Positions 23,870 to 39,372 are shown, counted from the first letter of the stretch. The stretch is 64,000 nucleotides of DNA from Atopsyche davidsoni (GCA_022113835.1 JAILWY010000001.1:12144501-12208500); one strand, 5' to 3'. Notes: generated by a model not told the origin, from the sequence alone. Numbers and translations: made by a program.

Positions 23870-26800
23870 CTAACATTATTGCTTTTGCTCGATACACTCA
23901 TATTTAATCAGAAATCTATTACAGACGATATATTTAATGTTTGTGAAGTTTATTTTTTAGTTTTTTATTCTTATTTTTTTGAATAAGCTTTGTATGTGTT
24001 TTAAATATAGCGCATGTTGAAAAAATTAAGTCTGCCTCAAAGAATTCAACTTGTTTATTAATATTATTTATTAAATTCTATATTCTTAAATTAAACTATA
24101 TTTTATTAGTGCAACATTAATTAAATTGGATCGCCGAAGAAGCAAGCAGGCGAAACGTACATCTAAGTTTAAAAGCGACAGCATCATTACATCAGAGGCG
24201 AAAAATTCTTAACTATGAAGGATATTTTACAAGAAAACGCTACAACGGCCGATAAAACCTGGCTGAGTTAATTTTATGACCAACTCGTGTATTCTTAAAA
24301 TTACGCTCCCTCCTTAGCGTAAATTGGCGTATTAATCGCGATAAGAAATCCAAATTGTGCGCAAGTATTTTTTATTGTTTGGATTCTGCTAAGTATGATA
24401 AAATCATTGATTTTTTACGACACCTGCGGCTGTGAAAACATCCCCGTGTATCGGCTTATGCTGTAAGAGATGGGACAGGAAGGGGAGTCGAAAATAAAAC
24501 TTATTAGAAACCGAGTTTATGGGGCCAGTCACGTTTGAAACAATCTAGAGTCTTCGGTTTGTAATCGAATTTCGTATTCTATGCAAACAATGGCTTTTTA
24601 TAGAACGTGACACCTTTCCGTTCGCCGCAAACTCCGTAAAAGGCAATGGCGACGCAAGTATTCAAATATTACATTTCAAATATTGCTTTCTTTAAAAACC
24701 GGGAAATTTCTATTTCTTTCAAACGTTTAACACTTCACTTCGTAAGACCTTGGTCTATTTATCTAAATAATGTTGTTTTATTTGGAAAATGTGTGCGATG
24801 AAGTAGGATGCTGAATATATACGAAAAAACTTATTTTTAATAAAAATATTAAAAATCCACTTTAAAATATATATTTTTCGGTACGTTTATTATTTTTAAA
24901 AACCTTTTATTTTCATACCGCAAGATATAATATATTTTTTATTCTACAAAACAATATCGCTTTGTTTTCAATAACCTTCTCTCAATCGCTTTGCTTGTTT
25001 TTTTTTAATCCTAAACAAACAATAACATCAATAAAATTATTATTAAAATATCACACGTGTTACAAAAAATAAGGTTGAACTAACAAATAGGTTGAATGTT
25101 GGATCATTTGTAAGTACTATCAACTCTTAACCAATTTTATTATGATAAAATTTAGATAAAATTTATTAAACATAATCTGTTCCTATATTGCATGTCATCG
25201 TAGTTGGTAGTACCTTAACTCTTGTTTGAACCTAGACTTTAAAAAAACCATCCAACTTAACTAGTTTACTAGTGTAGTTTGTCAGTTTTATAAATCTAAT
25301 AATTTGAAGCCATTTTTTAGTCTTTGTAAATTCCCTTCTTATCGACAAATGTCAGATTTTTCGATTATTACGCATACCCTATTTATAAAATATCATTTTT
25401 ATTTATTGATACAAGTAGTCTACTAGTTCACTTAAAATAAAAAAAACAATTCAAAAAAATGGTCCATAAATATAAAGAATATTTCAATATAATTTTAAAG
25501 ATTTAATAATACACTTGAACCGATAAAAATATACGTTCTGATTATAACTACATAAAATTTATAAACTTTTATTTTATTTTATGGTAATTTGTAGAAAAAA
25601 TATCGCAGCCGCTGTTGGTAGTACAAATCAGACATCGCTGGAAATACACTCCATAAATGGAAAATACAGACTTATGCAAACAAGGAAATCCATACAAGTC
25701 TCGGGCGATATGGTTTCAAAGTAAAAAGGCCTGGAGTCAGTCGCCACTTAATTAAATGAAACCGGGAAGAAATATGACCGTTAGATATTGCAGGCAAAAT
25801 GAAAAATCTTCGCCCTGGTGGCAAATGAAAAACTTGCTTAGACATTATGTAAATATGAAGACGTGGCCTCTTGAGGGACTTTTAATATTGCCGGCGCGGG
25901 CTGAGGACTTCTGGGGGTAGATAACTCATGTTTATTGTATGAATATATGGTTGCGTAAATATTTCTCACCCCTTGCGAATTATTGCCGGGGTGGCTTGCA
26001 GATGGCGTCATTTGAACGTTTTGATGATGTCATTTTTCAGGCTTTGTTGCGAATGTGTTACGATGTAATATGCGCTGACTTATGGCATAATAAAATCACG
26101 TTATATTTAAAATTACTCCATAAAATATAGCCACGCTGTTAGATTTATACTTTTGTGACAATTATCCTTGTGCAATATAAAATGCTTTTTGACATTGGAT
26201 TTTAAGATGAAATAGCTGTCATGTTTTATTTCTCGCATAAAAATTTAATTTTGAATAAACTCGATGCAAATTCAAAATGTGAATATTTTTTTTTTGTAGT
26301 AATTATTTTTAACTAAGCAAAATTACCAAAGCATAGCTGTGATATTGCATTTACTTCCTCAATTTTCTTCGCTCTTATCCGCTTATATGGGAGTTGTTCA
26401 ATTTATCTTATATAGACAGACTGGTGAAAAATTCCAATATAATATATAAAATTTACTCTTCGATCATTTATTTTTGTTCCATAGAGACAATTATTTATCC
26501 AAAATTATGTTCTGCTAGCATATAACCAAGTTAAATGCGAATATCGTTAGCAAAAAAAAAATAATACATATTTATAAAGGGTATAAGCGTTACAAAAAAT
26601 ACTAGATTCTTTGAAATTAAACCGTTCGTACAAATAGAAAAATTTAATAAGATTGTGCTTAGTTTCAAAATGTTAATATCGTTTGTGTTATTTACAAGTA
26701 TGACACTACAACGATTACTTTAACCACAATTTAAAATACCGACTTAGTTTCAAGTTAAAAATACTAATAACTAGTTGAAATAAATTCAATACAAACAAGT

Positions 26801-28279
26801 AAAAATAAACTTAAAAAATATATTAAGCCGCAATGGATTCATTCTACATACCAGAAAAAATATCAAAATATTTCGATTACAATATAAAGATATAACGTAA
26901 AATAAAAGTTCTAAGGTGAACAGGAAAAACAAGCAATAAAACAGAACGGCATAGATAAATAAAATATTTTCCTGTAATTTCTTTGGATTTACAATAATCT
27001 CCGAGATAAAATAGGCAGTAAAATAAATAATGTCGCCGGGAATCGCAGAACTAATTCAGCCCTGGCCTCCAGGGAGGGCCTCCGAGATAAGAGAATCCTA
27101 CGGTAAGCATTTCGCTTGTTTGTGTCTGTCCGTCTGTCTCATCGTCTGCCAGGTTTATTTCTCTTCTTCTCTCTTTGATTTCGTATTGTAAGATTGCTGT
27201 TTATGGAAAAATCATTGATCTTAGATACTATCAATAACATCGTTGGTATCTGTGATATGACGCAGCTTCTATCGGCTGAGTATTATCATATGATTTGCAT
27301 AAGCGTCAGGCCCATAAATACTGTATTTTAAATTTCGTGGTTGAAACTTTATTTTATATCGTACACCAATATTTTTTTTTACCTCAACTCCATGAACAAA
27401 GGGAAATACATATTCTTAAAATATCGTTTAATTTATATTTTACCTCTTTCTAAAGAATATTTTATAAAATAAAAAATATTGAACCTTTAATTTTTTTATT
27501 TATAAAAATAGAATTTAATAAAATAATTATCTATTTCAATCTTCAACACCATCGATATTCTGAAAGAATACTTGTCACAAAAAGTCAATTTTATAAACAT
27601 ATTACTTTTTAACAAGCTGATTTCAATATAAACTCATGGCTTATTTTAAATTCCATTTCAACTAGAAATATAAACAAACAACAAGAGCTTTTTTAAACTT
27701 CAAAGGCGTAAACTCTGATTTTTTGTATAAGGCACAGTTAACTCTTTTTTTATCATTAAAAAGTACCAAAATCTATTAACCCCATTTTCGTGAACCACTG
27801 ACAATTATTTGGAAAGAATTTCCTCTTTGACAGACTTCTTTTCAAAGAAGTCTAGTTATTTGGTTACAGCGCTTCTTCAACTGTGATGAATTATTGTGTG
27901 TAGAAATATCAAATAAATTATAATGGATTCTTTTCCATGGTCTTCAATTTACGATTATTTATAAGCGCTTTAGCTTTTCTAGGATTTTTATTTATAAATT
28001 TACTTTTAATTTATTTGACTTATTATATCCATTTTCATAAATGGTGAAAAAATATAAAATATTGCAAACTAGGCTGGTATATTTTACATATATATATATA
28101 TTTTTTTTAAATACTAGTATTTTCAATTCAATTTCAAATTATAAACTTTACGTTTAATAAAAACCATTGTAAATGCTAAAAATATATTTAACAAACAATT
28201 TGAAATATGTTAATGCTGTTTTTCATTGATGAAAGAGTCTTTGAGTTATTATTAATGTTGAAAATAACTGCAGCATTCG
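23870..28279. other. AT-rich intron
   Basis: Short GC-richer patches at about 24430-24650 and 25860-26040 lack coding signals. Otherwise nothing is recognised apart from the hairpin at 27832. Confidence 0.45.
27832..27853. repeat. Perfect 10-bp hairpin, 2-nt loop
   Basis: agacttcttt, tc, aaagaagtct. It is a short exact inverted repeat within the intron. Confidence 0.85.
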
Positions 28280-28490
28280 AGAAACACAATCTAATGCATT
28301 ATACATGCAGCGACCTCGCAAAGGCTTACCAGATTTCTGAAAGTGACGTCCCATTAAAAAGGGACGCATCGACTGCCAAAGGAGCGCTTCCTGTGTGCCA
28401 GGCTTTTGATTGGCTGCAGCAATTATAAAGGACTTTGTCCCAAAGTGACGCGGGAATAACGGGCAATGTTTGAATTTCCGTCGCTTTCAT
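28280..28490. promoter_or_regulatory. GC-richer island with CCAAT/TATA-like motifs
   Basis: On the + strand an inverted CCAAT box (gattggctg) is followed about 14 nt later by attataaagg, in a segment rich in CpG compared with its flanks. A half-CRE (gtgacgtccc) lies upstream. Possible intronic enhancer or promoter; no exon follows that I can support. Confidence 0.2.
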
Positions 28491-29219
28491 TTAGATAGGA
28501 AATCTGACCAGCGAAATTATTGGACTCACCGTGCTCGTATGATTTGAAGGTTATTTTTGAACAATCGAATTAATCCTCTTTGTTTACCTTATTATCCGAT
28601 TTCACTAAATTTAAATAAAATAAAAATATTTTTGAAATTTTCAAGATCAAATATAACGCAATAAACTACATAAAGGAAAGAACAGGGCTTATTTTGTAGG
28701 TCTCCAACATGGTTTCTAAATAACTGTATTCAGAAAAGTCGTTTAAACAAAAAATATTATTTTTCGAGAAGCTCTCATCAGAGGAGGTTGGTGATTATTC
28801 CACTGTACACATATATTATCCTTGATTTGTCATACTCATAGAAAAAAGCCCATTTTTCTTTCAATTTTTCCTTGATCAATTAGCTGTAGTAAGCTTTGTT
28901 TATTATTTCGTAAAATATGGCCAAAATAGGAGACCTTACGCTTTTTTACCATTTCCGGGAGTTCAAAATAATCCAAAAAATTTCAATGTTTCAAAAATAT
29001 AACTTTAACACTTAATATTTTATTTTTTTAAAAAATATCGGTTCTTTTTGTTTTATGAAATTGAATAAAAAATATTATTTCGCTTAGGTGGTTTAAATTC
29101 GTTAATACGTATGAGCCTTATTTGACTATATTTTTCACACATTGAAAATCAAATAGTAACTAAATACTATACTTCCTTAATAAACAATCTTTGGAGGCAA
29201 ATTATCTGATAACCTTAAT

Positions 29220-29560
29220 TAAATCTGCGCTTCCAAGCGGTATGCCCTACGTTTGTTATTTCGCTAGTTAGGGCTAGTTTAAGTTTCATTTGGATTATCG
29301 TGAATACTGAACTATCTTTTCATTTGGGGCTGTTGAACCTTCTGAGGCTTCCTGGAGTCATCCCCAAGGATCTCAATTAATTAATCCGCCCCCACAACCC
29401 CTTCTGCGCTCTAAATTTCAATTTCGCGCCAGTATTGCGTGAGTTGTTATTTGTCCCGACTCACCTCGGCCTAAATTCAATTTGGTCTCTTCTTCTTCTT
29501 CTTCGTCTGCTCAAATTTATGTCTGCTGGTCCTCAGCAGGGGCCGCTACCCCATAGTTCT
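29220..29560. other. GC-richer island with a TTC repeat
   Basis: This has moderately raised GC, a (TTC)n run near 29490, and homeodomain-like taattaat. No coding evidence. Confidence 0.15.
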
Positions 29561-32500
29561 TCTTATTAGTGCTTATAATCTATCGTTCTCCAAGGTGTAA
29601 TCCGTTTAAAAAAAAATTCGAGAAAAACGTGCTGAATTTTGTAAAATTGTTGCTATAAAAATGATATATGTACGAACGTACAAACTGCTACATAAAAAAA
29701 TTAATTAAGATTTTAAGCACTAACAAGTATAAAAAACACATATACCTCTGCTAATATCGTACAAAGTAGAATACACGATGAACCAGATTAATCATAAATG
29801 ATCTCGTAATGTTCAGTCAGTTTAAAAAAATCTCCGAGTGAAATTGAATTTTTTAATTGAATTTACTAAGAGATATTATAAAATATATAGTTTTTACTCT
29901 CAAAAATGTTGATTTTACAAATATTTTTCAACATCTGATAATATTTAAGATAAGAGTTCTTTGAGAAAAATGTGTTTTTTCCGTTTATTTTTTTAAGATA
30001 AATAATATCGTTATTCACTTATTTATATTCACTTAGTTAATATGAAGTTCAATCTATTTACTACTAATAAATACACACACTTTTGATTATTGGTAAAAAA
30101 ACCTTTCGTTTATTGTATCAAAAAATAATAAGTGAACATCGAATTGGTATTATATAATTAAATTACTTCATTTTATTTAAATTCAAATAATTGTAGAAGG
30201 TTCTGGCAAGCGTTGTAATTAATAATTGTTTATTGGGTCAATTGCGTCTTTTTTTATTTTCTGTATTTCCGCTCTTTCGAATCTGAAGAAATCAAATCTT
30301 TAATTATCTCCAAAAACAGAAGTTATTTATTTGAATATAATAAATAATTATATTTTTGTAAGCACGTATGATTCAACTTAATAAATTGCTGTTGAATATC
30401 GTTTTCAAACTATTTTATTTACAAAATGCGGATGAAAAATATTTTACGTAGAATATCATAGAGCAGACTTTTAAAATTAGCAAAAATCGCATTCTACCCT
30501 TAGTAGACCTAATAGGCTTAATAACGTAAAGCACAAACAGCAAAGAGCCTACCAGCGTGTAAGACGCCCTTATAAATTTCAGGCGAGATTTTTTTGAGGC
30601 TTGAGTCTAGACTGGAGCACCCCAACTGCGAGTTGTTAGGTCAGGTAATCTACTGCGGCGCTGTGCAGATCTAACGGCTTATTAACTCCTGTCGGAGCAA
30701 CATTTACCTGTGCGGCTACCTTCACTTTTAAAGGAATTTTAGGGGCTTGATTATGTATTTTTTCCCAGTTTTATTTTAGAGACTTCATTACTCAAGAGAA
30801 TATATCATATTTTTGTAGATTTAATTATAATGCGTAAACGTTAGCGAACCTAACATGAAAATGTGTATTATATTATGTACAACGAACTTTTTTTTTCTAG
30901 CTGATTAATTATCACAACTTTAACATCACATAATTTTAACGAACATAATCTACCAACACATAATTTTGTGAATTAAAAAACTACATATTAATTTATTTAT
31001 GTTATTGGGAATTGCTTCAATTCACTTTAAAAAATGTTCAAATTTGTATAAACTATTTGTTGTGATTTTTTTCACTTTTATTAATAAATTGTATTTTTTC
31101 GTAATTTATGCATTCTAAACTTTATATTTTTTACTGTTATTTAACAAAAATGATGGCGTCTTGTGTTAGCATTCTCAATGTTTTATGTTATAAGTTTAAA
31201 AGGTCCCAAAATAAATTTCCACTGCTTAAATGGAGTAAATATTAAATATGTCATTGTAATATTTTACGACGCGTTTGAGTCAAAGTTTCTTTTGTAATCT
31301 TTCTAAGCAATTTATTTAAAATCTCATCAATTTATTCTACTCTTTAATCTTTATAGTAGTAAAAGTAAATAACTATTAATTCCCTTGTCTGTACATATTA
31401 AAAATATACAGTAAACTTAATCGCTTGCAATTTATTTTATTTTCCAATAAACCAATTTATTTAAAACTAATGGAAACGAATTGATATTGTGGCATGAATA
31501 TACATTAGGCCTACTTTTAAAGCCTGCAAAAGCAACAGTAAATAATGATTATTTTTATCATCAAGGTATTAGCTTCGTGCTGATACAAAAAAGCCTATTG
31601 TTAATTTACACTGGCATTTAAAATTTCGTAGATACTGTAAGCTTAAATTATTTAAGCGGTGTTAATATATATACATATAAAATTTATATAAAATACAATG
31701 CGCTAGATAAAGTCATTCGCCTAAAGCAAATCTTTCTAAAGTGGGCGATAAAATAATCAAATAGAAAAATAGGGAATAGGTAAAAAATAAGGAAATAGAA
31801 AAACGTGATAGAATTTTGTAAAACACTTTATAAACATATTTACAACTTTAACTGGTGTAGAATTGATGACGACATACAAAAGAATGTCAATCTGTTACTG
31901 CATCTTTATGTGTATTTTCTTACTCAAATAAAGTAGGACTGCTGATAGATTGTGGATATTTTTTATCTGAGAAGGGAGTGGATAGTTGCAGAAAGGGTGT
32001 AAAGTCCTTTCAGACTAAACGCAGTGTTGTACATAAAGAAGGGTGACTTGATTGTTTGTCAACTAGTTAGAATGTATTAAGTACTTACAAGTATGAAACT
32101 GAAATTATTTATTTACTTTCGTTGGAGCGATTAATTAGAAAAGTATTGAATTGTTATATTGTTTGTGTTCATTTAAATTTTTAACTATGTTATTGTTTTG
32201 AAAACAATTTGAGTTTGATATAAAAGATATTTTTAGCTGTTTTTTAAAATTTCATGTATACTTTACTTTACGTAAATATTTTTCATTTTTTTATTTTTAC
32301 ATTTTTATGGTTAAAAAATAAGGTAGTTACAAAAATATGTTCAAGTTTTTGGGATCTGATAGAGCCTGTTAATTATTTCCAGGCAATACTTTTCAAGCAA
32401 TTTATTCCAACAAGCGTTCGTAGTTGATAAAGTTGCAGCAAAGAGACTCGACTGTATTACCCAGCGCTGTTAGTATGTACCCAATGCAAGCTAAGTCACT

Positions 32501-33929
32501 AACTGCTGCCAACAGGAGTAGAGCAAAGTATTCCTTGAAAACTGTACGTAATTTAACTCGAAACATTCTGGATTGGGTAAATTGTTCAAGATTTGTTTGC
32601 AGCTCGTACTTCACATGTAGCTCGGGGCTTCCAACCGGATAAGCCCGTTTTAATTTTTGACTAAGTAAGACCCTTGACATAGCGAAACTTTGCAAGAAAA
32701 CTGACTGGATGTTCATTATTTTCAGCTGTTTAGTGATTAACTGCCGCAGACTCGTTCAATAAAAACCTGAAATAAAATAATCCATCTAAAAATAAGCCTG
32801 TGGCAATAACCGGCTTCTATAAACAGCGTGTTTTAATATTCTAGTAAAAATTATCATAACGGAATTTGCTTCTCGTAGGCGGGGGTTGGGTTTCTTTACG
32901 GAAAAATAAATTTATCTATAAAAATGTCGTAAAAAAGATATATGGAAACGTAAATTGGTTGGGTCCCCTCGTCTGGCTCCGTGGATAAAAGCAGGGCCAG
33001 GATGCTTCTTCGTGGCTCGGGTGGCGTCAAATCTTAGAACATTACTTACTATGAACGATTTAGCTTTATGTTTTATGCCCACTCTAAAAACACTCGTAAA
33101 AAACTATAAGCTACATTGGACTTGTTGTCTTACCACAGTGTTTTTTTCACTTAAATTAACAGTGTATTTTCATGAGATTGGCATAAAATTCTTAGCACAC
33201 TCACTATTGATCATTCAATTACATAGCATTAAATTTAATTCCTTAATTTTGATAACATAACGTTTCAATATTTGGAATGCTCTTTTAACTTTGTTAATTA
33301 ATATAATGCTGACTTTCTTCTAACTCAGTGGAGTTATTTTGGTACTAGCGAAATGAACAATAAATCAAACACCAATAAAGGACAAATAAAGTCGTAAGAA
33401 AAAGCTTGTAAGTATAATTTATATTACATGGAAAGTACAATAAATAATAAAGTACTCATTGTAGATAGCTGATACTTAAGCAGTTATAAAATTAATATCG
33501 ATAATAAGTAAACTTTTCCAGCGAGAAGCGCCGGATTCTCAGAGACTCGCAGGCAAAAGAGTGCTGACGGAGAGAATATAAAACAATTGATTGTTGAACT
33601 TTTGCAAACTTTATGCTTATTGTTGCCCTTTGGTGCTTGTTTACAAAGTTTTCATATTGCTTACGTCTGATTTGCTGCTTCTTCGCTGTTGAAATTCATA
33701 TTTATGAAGCTAGAAAGTAAAACAAACTAACGTAGCTCTGTTTAAAATAAATCAAAGAAATCTCATTCGTTGCAAAACAAAACATTTAAATAGGTCGTGT
33801 ACACAGTGAAAAAGATAAAACTAAAAATATCTAGTAATAATATGTGAAATGGAAATATTTAATCACATATAAAACTACTTATGTTTTTCATTAATATTTA
33901 TTGAATAACTTTTCAATGAATAAAAATAG
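29561..33929. other. AT-rich intron
   Basis: A patch at 30540-30750 is less AT-rich. At 32400-32720 both strands stay open, without splice signals or recognisable protein. No features supported. Confidence 0.45.
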
Positions 33930-34120
33930 CGCGTGCATATCCAAAATGGCGCCAAGCGCCATTTGTCCGAACACGAAGCGTTATTTGTGTGTGTTTTGAC
34001 ATCTGCCACTCCGCGATCCTAGCCCTTAACCATTAATAACCCGCTGGCCAGCCGTCAGAAACTGTTTCCCTGCGCCAATGATGCGGACGATGATCGCGGA
34101 GACAGTCTCCAAAGTTGAGA
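33930..34120. other. GC-richer island with a small hairpin
   Basis: It contains aaatggcg, ccaag, cgccattt (33944-33964), an exact 8-bp stem that includes two inverted ATGGCG motifs, then CpG-rich sequence. Possible regulatory element. Confidence 0.2.
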
Positions 34121-35889
34121 ACACTTACAAAATATAAAAAAACAGGGACAAGTCCCGGTCGAGGCAAATTTTACTTTTACCAATTTGAAAAACAACATTA
34201 GGTTTACGAATTAATTAAAAAAATAATATAACGGTTTAATATTTTAAAAAATGCATAAAAAAATATTGACGAATGGAAATGTGTTTTAATAAAATATATA
34301 TATTTAAAGGCAATCTCTATTTTTTACAATTAAGTAACATTATTCATTTGAATAAATATCGACTTGAAAAATAAAGACGCTTGGAAATCACTCTGTTAAC
34401 TTAAATGTCCGTTTAGTTGTTAATGATAAATATTCAGTGAAACTGGTTTAAATAAAAAAAATCTCAGTTACAAGTCTACGTTTTATCATTTATGTAATAT
34501 TTAAATGCTAACTTTAAAAAAAAAATATTTTTAAACCCATGCATTGTAAACAAATAGCCATATGAAATGAAAAAATAAATATACAAAACAAAAAAAGGTG
34601 CATTGTCCCAAAAACCAGATCCAGGTCATTTTTCACAAGGTCATGATGAAGGTGAAAGAGATAGCATATATGTTAGGCATAATATAAAATCAGTTGAATG
34701 TAAAACTTCTTGTTGGGTAATCAATCATACGTAATATTTAGATGCTCTTCTGAGATTCCTTTCTTGTGGAACTGCTCATATAAGCACACATCGTACTCGG
34801 CGACTGATTGTCGCAGGTTTCATTCGTACTCAAAATGTATGAAATATGACATGCCTATAGTAACCACGCAATTCCTGCAAAAGTATTTAATATAAATATC
34901 CTTTAATTTTTTAATATATTTTTTACAATTTTACTTTAAAACTCGAATTAAGTTCGACAAAGGGTTCAAACACTTGCTTACCAATCATATATAAATATAA
35001 ACGGGTAAAAATAATTATTTTCAAACATAAATTAACAATTAAAAAATCTCTTATCTTTCAAATACTTTATTTGATTTCACTATAAAATATACTGAACCGA
35101 AAACCGAACATTTCAAGCTTCTAGCCGCTTCCCTTCTTGTTCCTTCTACTACGACTATTTTTAGGAATACTCTTATGCATAGATTTCTCATTTAATATAT
35201 ATATAAAACTAGATATCTCTTATCCAACAAATTTTTAAATTCATTTTTCTTTTGAAACAAATTCAAATATTTCATGCTTGTTGTAATTTGCACAAACAAA
35301 CACTTGCTGAAATTGAAAAAAAATATTCCTTTTCTTCGTAATATGTAGCGGCTCTTCTATTCTTTATTCTTTTAAGATTCTGATATTTTGACTATAAAAT
35401 ATATTGATAATACTTGAAAAAAAAGCGTTTCACTGGTCTTTTTTAAGTTAATAACATATAATTTTATAATGTTGTTTGGATAAAATAAAATACAAAAATA
35501 CTAAGGTAATTGCTTTCCAGATTTAGAAGCATACGCTATGCAAACAGGAATATCTGTTATTTGAAGTGTCAAATTTAAAAAATTCATGCGGCGTGTGTAG
35601 TAATTATTGCAGCTCTGATTACAGTCCAGTTAATTTTAAAAAAATATTCTGAAATTTTGAAATATCAAAACTATACCTCGCACCTAGGTTTTATTTAACT
35701 TAAATTAAAAAAAAATTCCCACATAACATATATATATATATTACTTACATGCTCAAGAGCGCTTTTAAATAAGTCACCAGTCTGCGATACCCAATACCCA
35801 CTTGTGGATGCTTCAAACATATTTAAAAAATATTTGAAACAATTGACTTTTTCCGTTTTTTATTTAGTACAGTCTTACGATCGCTTTAA

Positions 35890-36170
35890 GGGTTTTTAAA
35901 TGTCTTTTTACCTCTCGGGGTGATAGAGGTTTGCGGCTTTTCGGTCCCCCGCGCATCTATAAAAATGTAAATGTTGGTCACCTCAGGCGGGGCGGGCCGC
36001 ACGCACGCGCCGGATGTGGCGAAGAAAAATTGTTTTCGTCATGGCACATAACAAATGTAGCTCGAATAAAAACGTCACTGGAATTTATGATTAAAGTTTG
36101 CTAATACGATTGCCACAAAACCGTCCGACAAGGCGCCGCTCCGGGAGAGGTTGCGCGTCAATACTGTATA
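35890..36170. other. GC-rich island with GC box
   Basis: It contains ggcggggcgggccgc and several CpGs with no convincing exon. The GC-box density suggests a regulatory element. Confidence 0.2.
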
Positions 36171-37229
36171 CGTTACGGAGATTTGATAGTTTAAATGAAA
36201 AATATTAATCGCTGCTGTTATTATGAATTATTAAAAATAAAACTATAAAAAATATATTAGAATAAAACCCACCACTTGTTGAAAAAATAAAATGTTTTGT
36301 TAGAAGTAAGCAATAAATTAGATCGTTTGCGAATAGTTAATTTTTATTGTATTTTTTTTTATTAAGGGTCTAGGTCCCATAATCGAGTTTTTTTGACCAT
36401 TCTCTTGTTCGTTTTGCGAAAAATCGACTGCACCAATCAAAAATATTTAAATGCAAAAAGTTTGATACATCCCTTTTTCCGAACACAATATATTTTTATT
36501 TCTTATAAATTTATTATTAATAAGATGAATATAAGTTTTTCCGATTGAAGTGTAGGAATTTGGAGACTCGTCCGGTACATTTTCCAAGAAGCCTAAACAT
36601 TTAAAAGTCTTTTTTTCAATTGGAATTTAAAGATTAAATATAAACCATGTACGTCTTATTAATTTAAAAATTTAAAAAAAAAAATCTTTAACATACTTTG
36701 GTTTTGAAAAGTCTTCATTTTATCCGATTTTTCAACATCTTCAAGATTTTATTTTACCCTGAAAATGGACGTTAATTAAATTTAAGAGTTAATTAGACTT
36801 TTTCAATACTCTGTAAAAAAATCAACTTTTGATATAGAAAAATAAAGTAACAATTAAATTAATTAAATGACACGATTTCGCCAGGTTATGGACTGCATCT
36901 GGTGTCCGGTTGGACACCAGAGGCAATTAAAAGGCTGGGAGCAACTGCCTTAAAGTGTAATACACATATTATTTTTATTCTTAATCTTTAAATTATATTA
37001 AGAAAAAAATTATTTATTAGTAACAAATATTTCTGTAAGTCGACGTCATACAATTATAGGAATGTGTCATAATTTATAAACTACATGGTAATCATGGCAA
37101 AATATACTTATTTATATCAACATAGTTTCATTTTCTCAGAGTGGCTTGCAGAGTCGTTGACCTAGATGTGTTTATTTCCCTCTCTTAAAATAATATCGCG
37201 CAAGCTTCGTTTCCGCGAAACTCGATTAG

Positions 37230-37515
37230 AAAAAAATCTAAATTAGCTGCTCGGGGCAATATCGGCGAAGTCCATTAGAGCTCCATCTGCAAAGTGCACA
37301 AGTCCCCGGCGGGCGGAGGCACGGGGGTCGTGTTCAGAACTGCTGAAGAAAAAGTTGCCACTCCGAGGGGTAACCAAGACATCTCCGACCCAGCGGAAGG
37401 AAGCTGGAAATAAATGAACTACTGTGCAAGGAGCCGATTCTGTGCGCGTCCTCTATTTGTGGCGCAGGTGCTTAAGTACTGGTGCAACTTCTGAAGTCGG
37501 CCGTTCTTGTATTTA
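37230..37515. other. GC-richer non-coding island
   Basis: Raised GC around ccccggcgggcggaggcacg, without a consistent reading frame on either strand. Possible conserved regulatory sequence. Confidence 0.15.
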
Positions 37516-39352
37516 CGTTTGAAAGAATCAACGGTGTTGTAACTGAGTTAAGCGAGTGTACAGGCTACAATCGAATTTAAAATATCTTCTTTTAAATTAA
37601 TTGATAAAAAAATATTTCAATATTGCAAAACATATTTTTGAAGTACAACGATTATGACGGTTAAGGTGATCAATATTTATGAAATCATATTTTATAAATT
37701 ATAACTATCTTCAATTCTGAACGCAGTCATCTTTGTTATCTACGCAAATGAAATACAAGAAGTATATTAGTAAATATATGATCAGATCATTATCATTATT
37801 TCTTTTTATCACACTCAAACCAAAGCACATATCGTTTTTTTTTTTTTTTTACAACTTGACATAATTTCATTTAAGATACTCAATACTTATAAATTTGACA
37901 TATACATCACTTTTAAAATTTATTTAAAACATCTTCATTCAAAAAGTTAAAGATTAAAAAAAATTGTGAAATAGATCACTTTTCTTTTGCAAATTAAAGT
38001 TTAAATAGTTTCTTTGAGGCAACTCCTCTTGGCTGTTAGTTTCCAATTTCCAGCATTTAACCACAGCGTCTAGCGACTACTTCCTGACAATGTTCCTCAA
38101 TTAGCTGCAAGTAGTGAGTCAACAAGTCTACTACATCTACACTTGCCTTCAGGCTTTGACGTATTGTTTCCAGTAAACAATTTTAGTAATGACGTCACCT
38201 TACGATAACAGCAAAATAATTAATAATTACCAAAAGCAAACTGCGTGTACGTTAAACCGTAAATGGTGTGAATTGATTTATATTTACGTAGAAAAATTTA
38301 TGCATTAACATTCATAACACAAGCATATATAATAAAGATATGCTCTACACCGTGTCATCAATAATTAAATGTTATAAAAATTTGAATACCTAAAATCGCA
38401 CATACCATAAAAATACAATGTAAGATATTGCAAAAGTCGTCACATCTTTAACATGTTAGCTCTAAACATTTTCAAAATTATATACTATGATACTTAAAAT
38501 CAAATTTCTGTTGTTTTTTAATTAAATTAAATGGTAGCGCTATTCGACAAAGTTTCGCAAACCATAGCGGGAGACTCACTACATTAACAGTTTACAGTTT
38601 ACAGTTTCCATGTAAACAATTAGCTGATTGCCCGTCTAACAAATTTCGATCATCAGACATTTTAACTTCTCCATCTTATTCAAAATCTCCGATAACAGGT
38701 TCAACTTCTCCAATACGATCTGTTGAGTATTTCTCATTTTATTTAACGCTCCTTTGAATGGGAAAACTTAGCGAACGGAGCGCGAACGGCGGGATGGAAG
38801 GCCCCAATAACGTAAAACGCTTGCAAAAATATACTTTTTCAGATGAATGTTTTTTGGAGTGTTAGCAGGATGGAACATCAAACAAAGAGTTCTTGAAGAA
38901 AGAAACAAAAGTTATAATCAGCATCTGCGAGAGTAAATCGCAATCAAAACTTTGGCTTACTCATTCTTGGAATAATAATTCTCTGTCTTACAGTGACAAT
39001 TGAACGGCTGCGGGAGGGGCGGTTATCGGAACTTTCTTTTCAGCTCTATATTAGTTTTTGGCTTTCTATTTTGTAATATTTTTTCTCGTAAAAACCTTAA
39101 TAGCCTCCCGAGAGATCCGAAATACGTAATACGAGTTAATTTAAAATCACATAAAATGATACTTATGTAGAAGTTCTTGGATCGGGTGTAGTTCAGGATT
39201 TTTTCAGAGGAAATATTTGTGAGGTTATATCGTCCATGAAACATTTATATGTGTGCCATAAAGCTCACTTTTGGCGAAAACAAGTTTTTGACATTATTTA
39301 GGGCATTAAGTGCCAGTGACACGCTCTGTTGAATAATTTATGATGTACAGAT

Positions 39353-39372
39353 ATAAAATTGTACAATTTTAT
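39353..39372. repeat. Perfect 20-bp palindrome
   Basis: ataaaattgtacaattttat is its own reverse complement. A second hairpin (10-bp arms, 5-nt loop) lies at 39595-39619. Confidence 0.85.
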
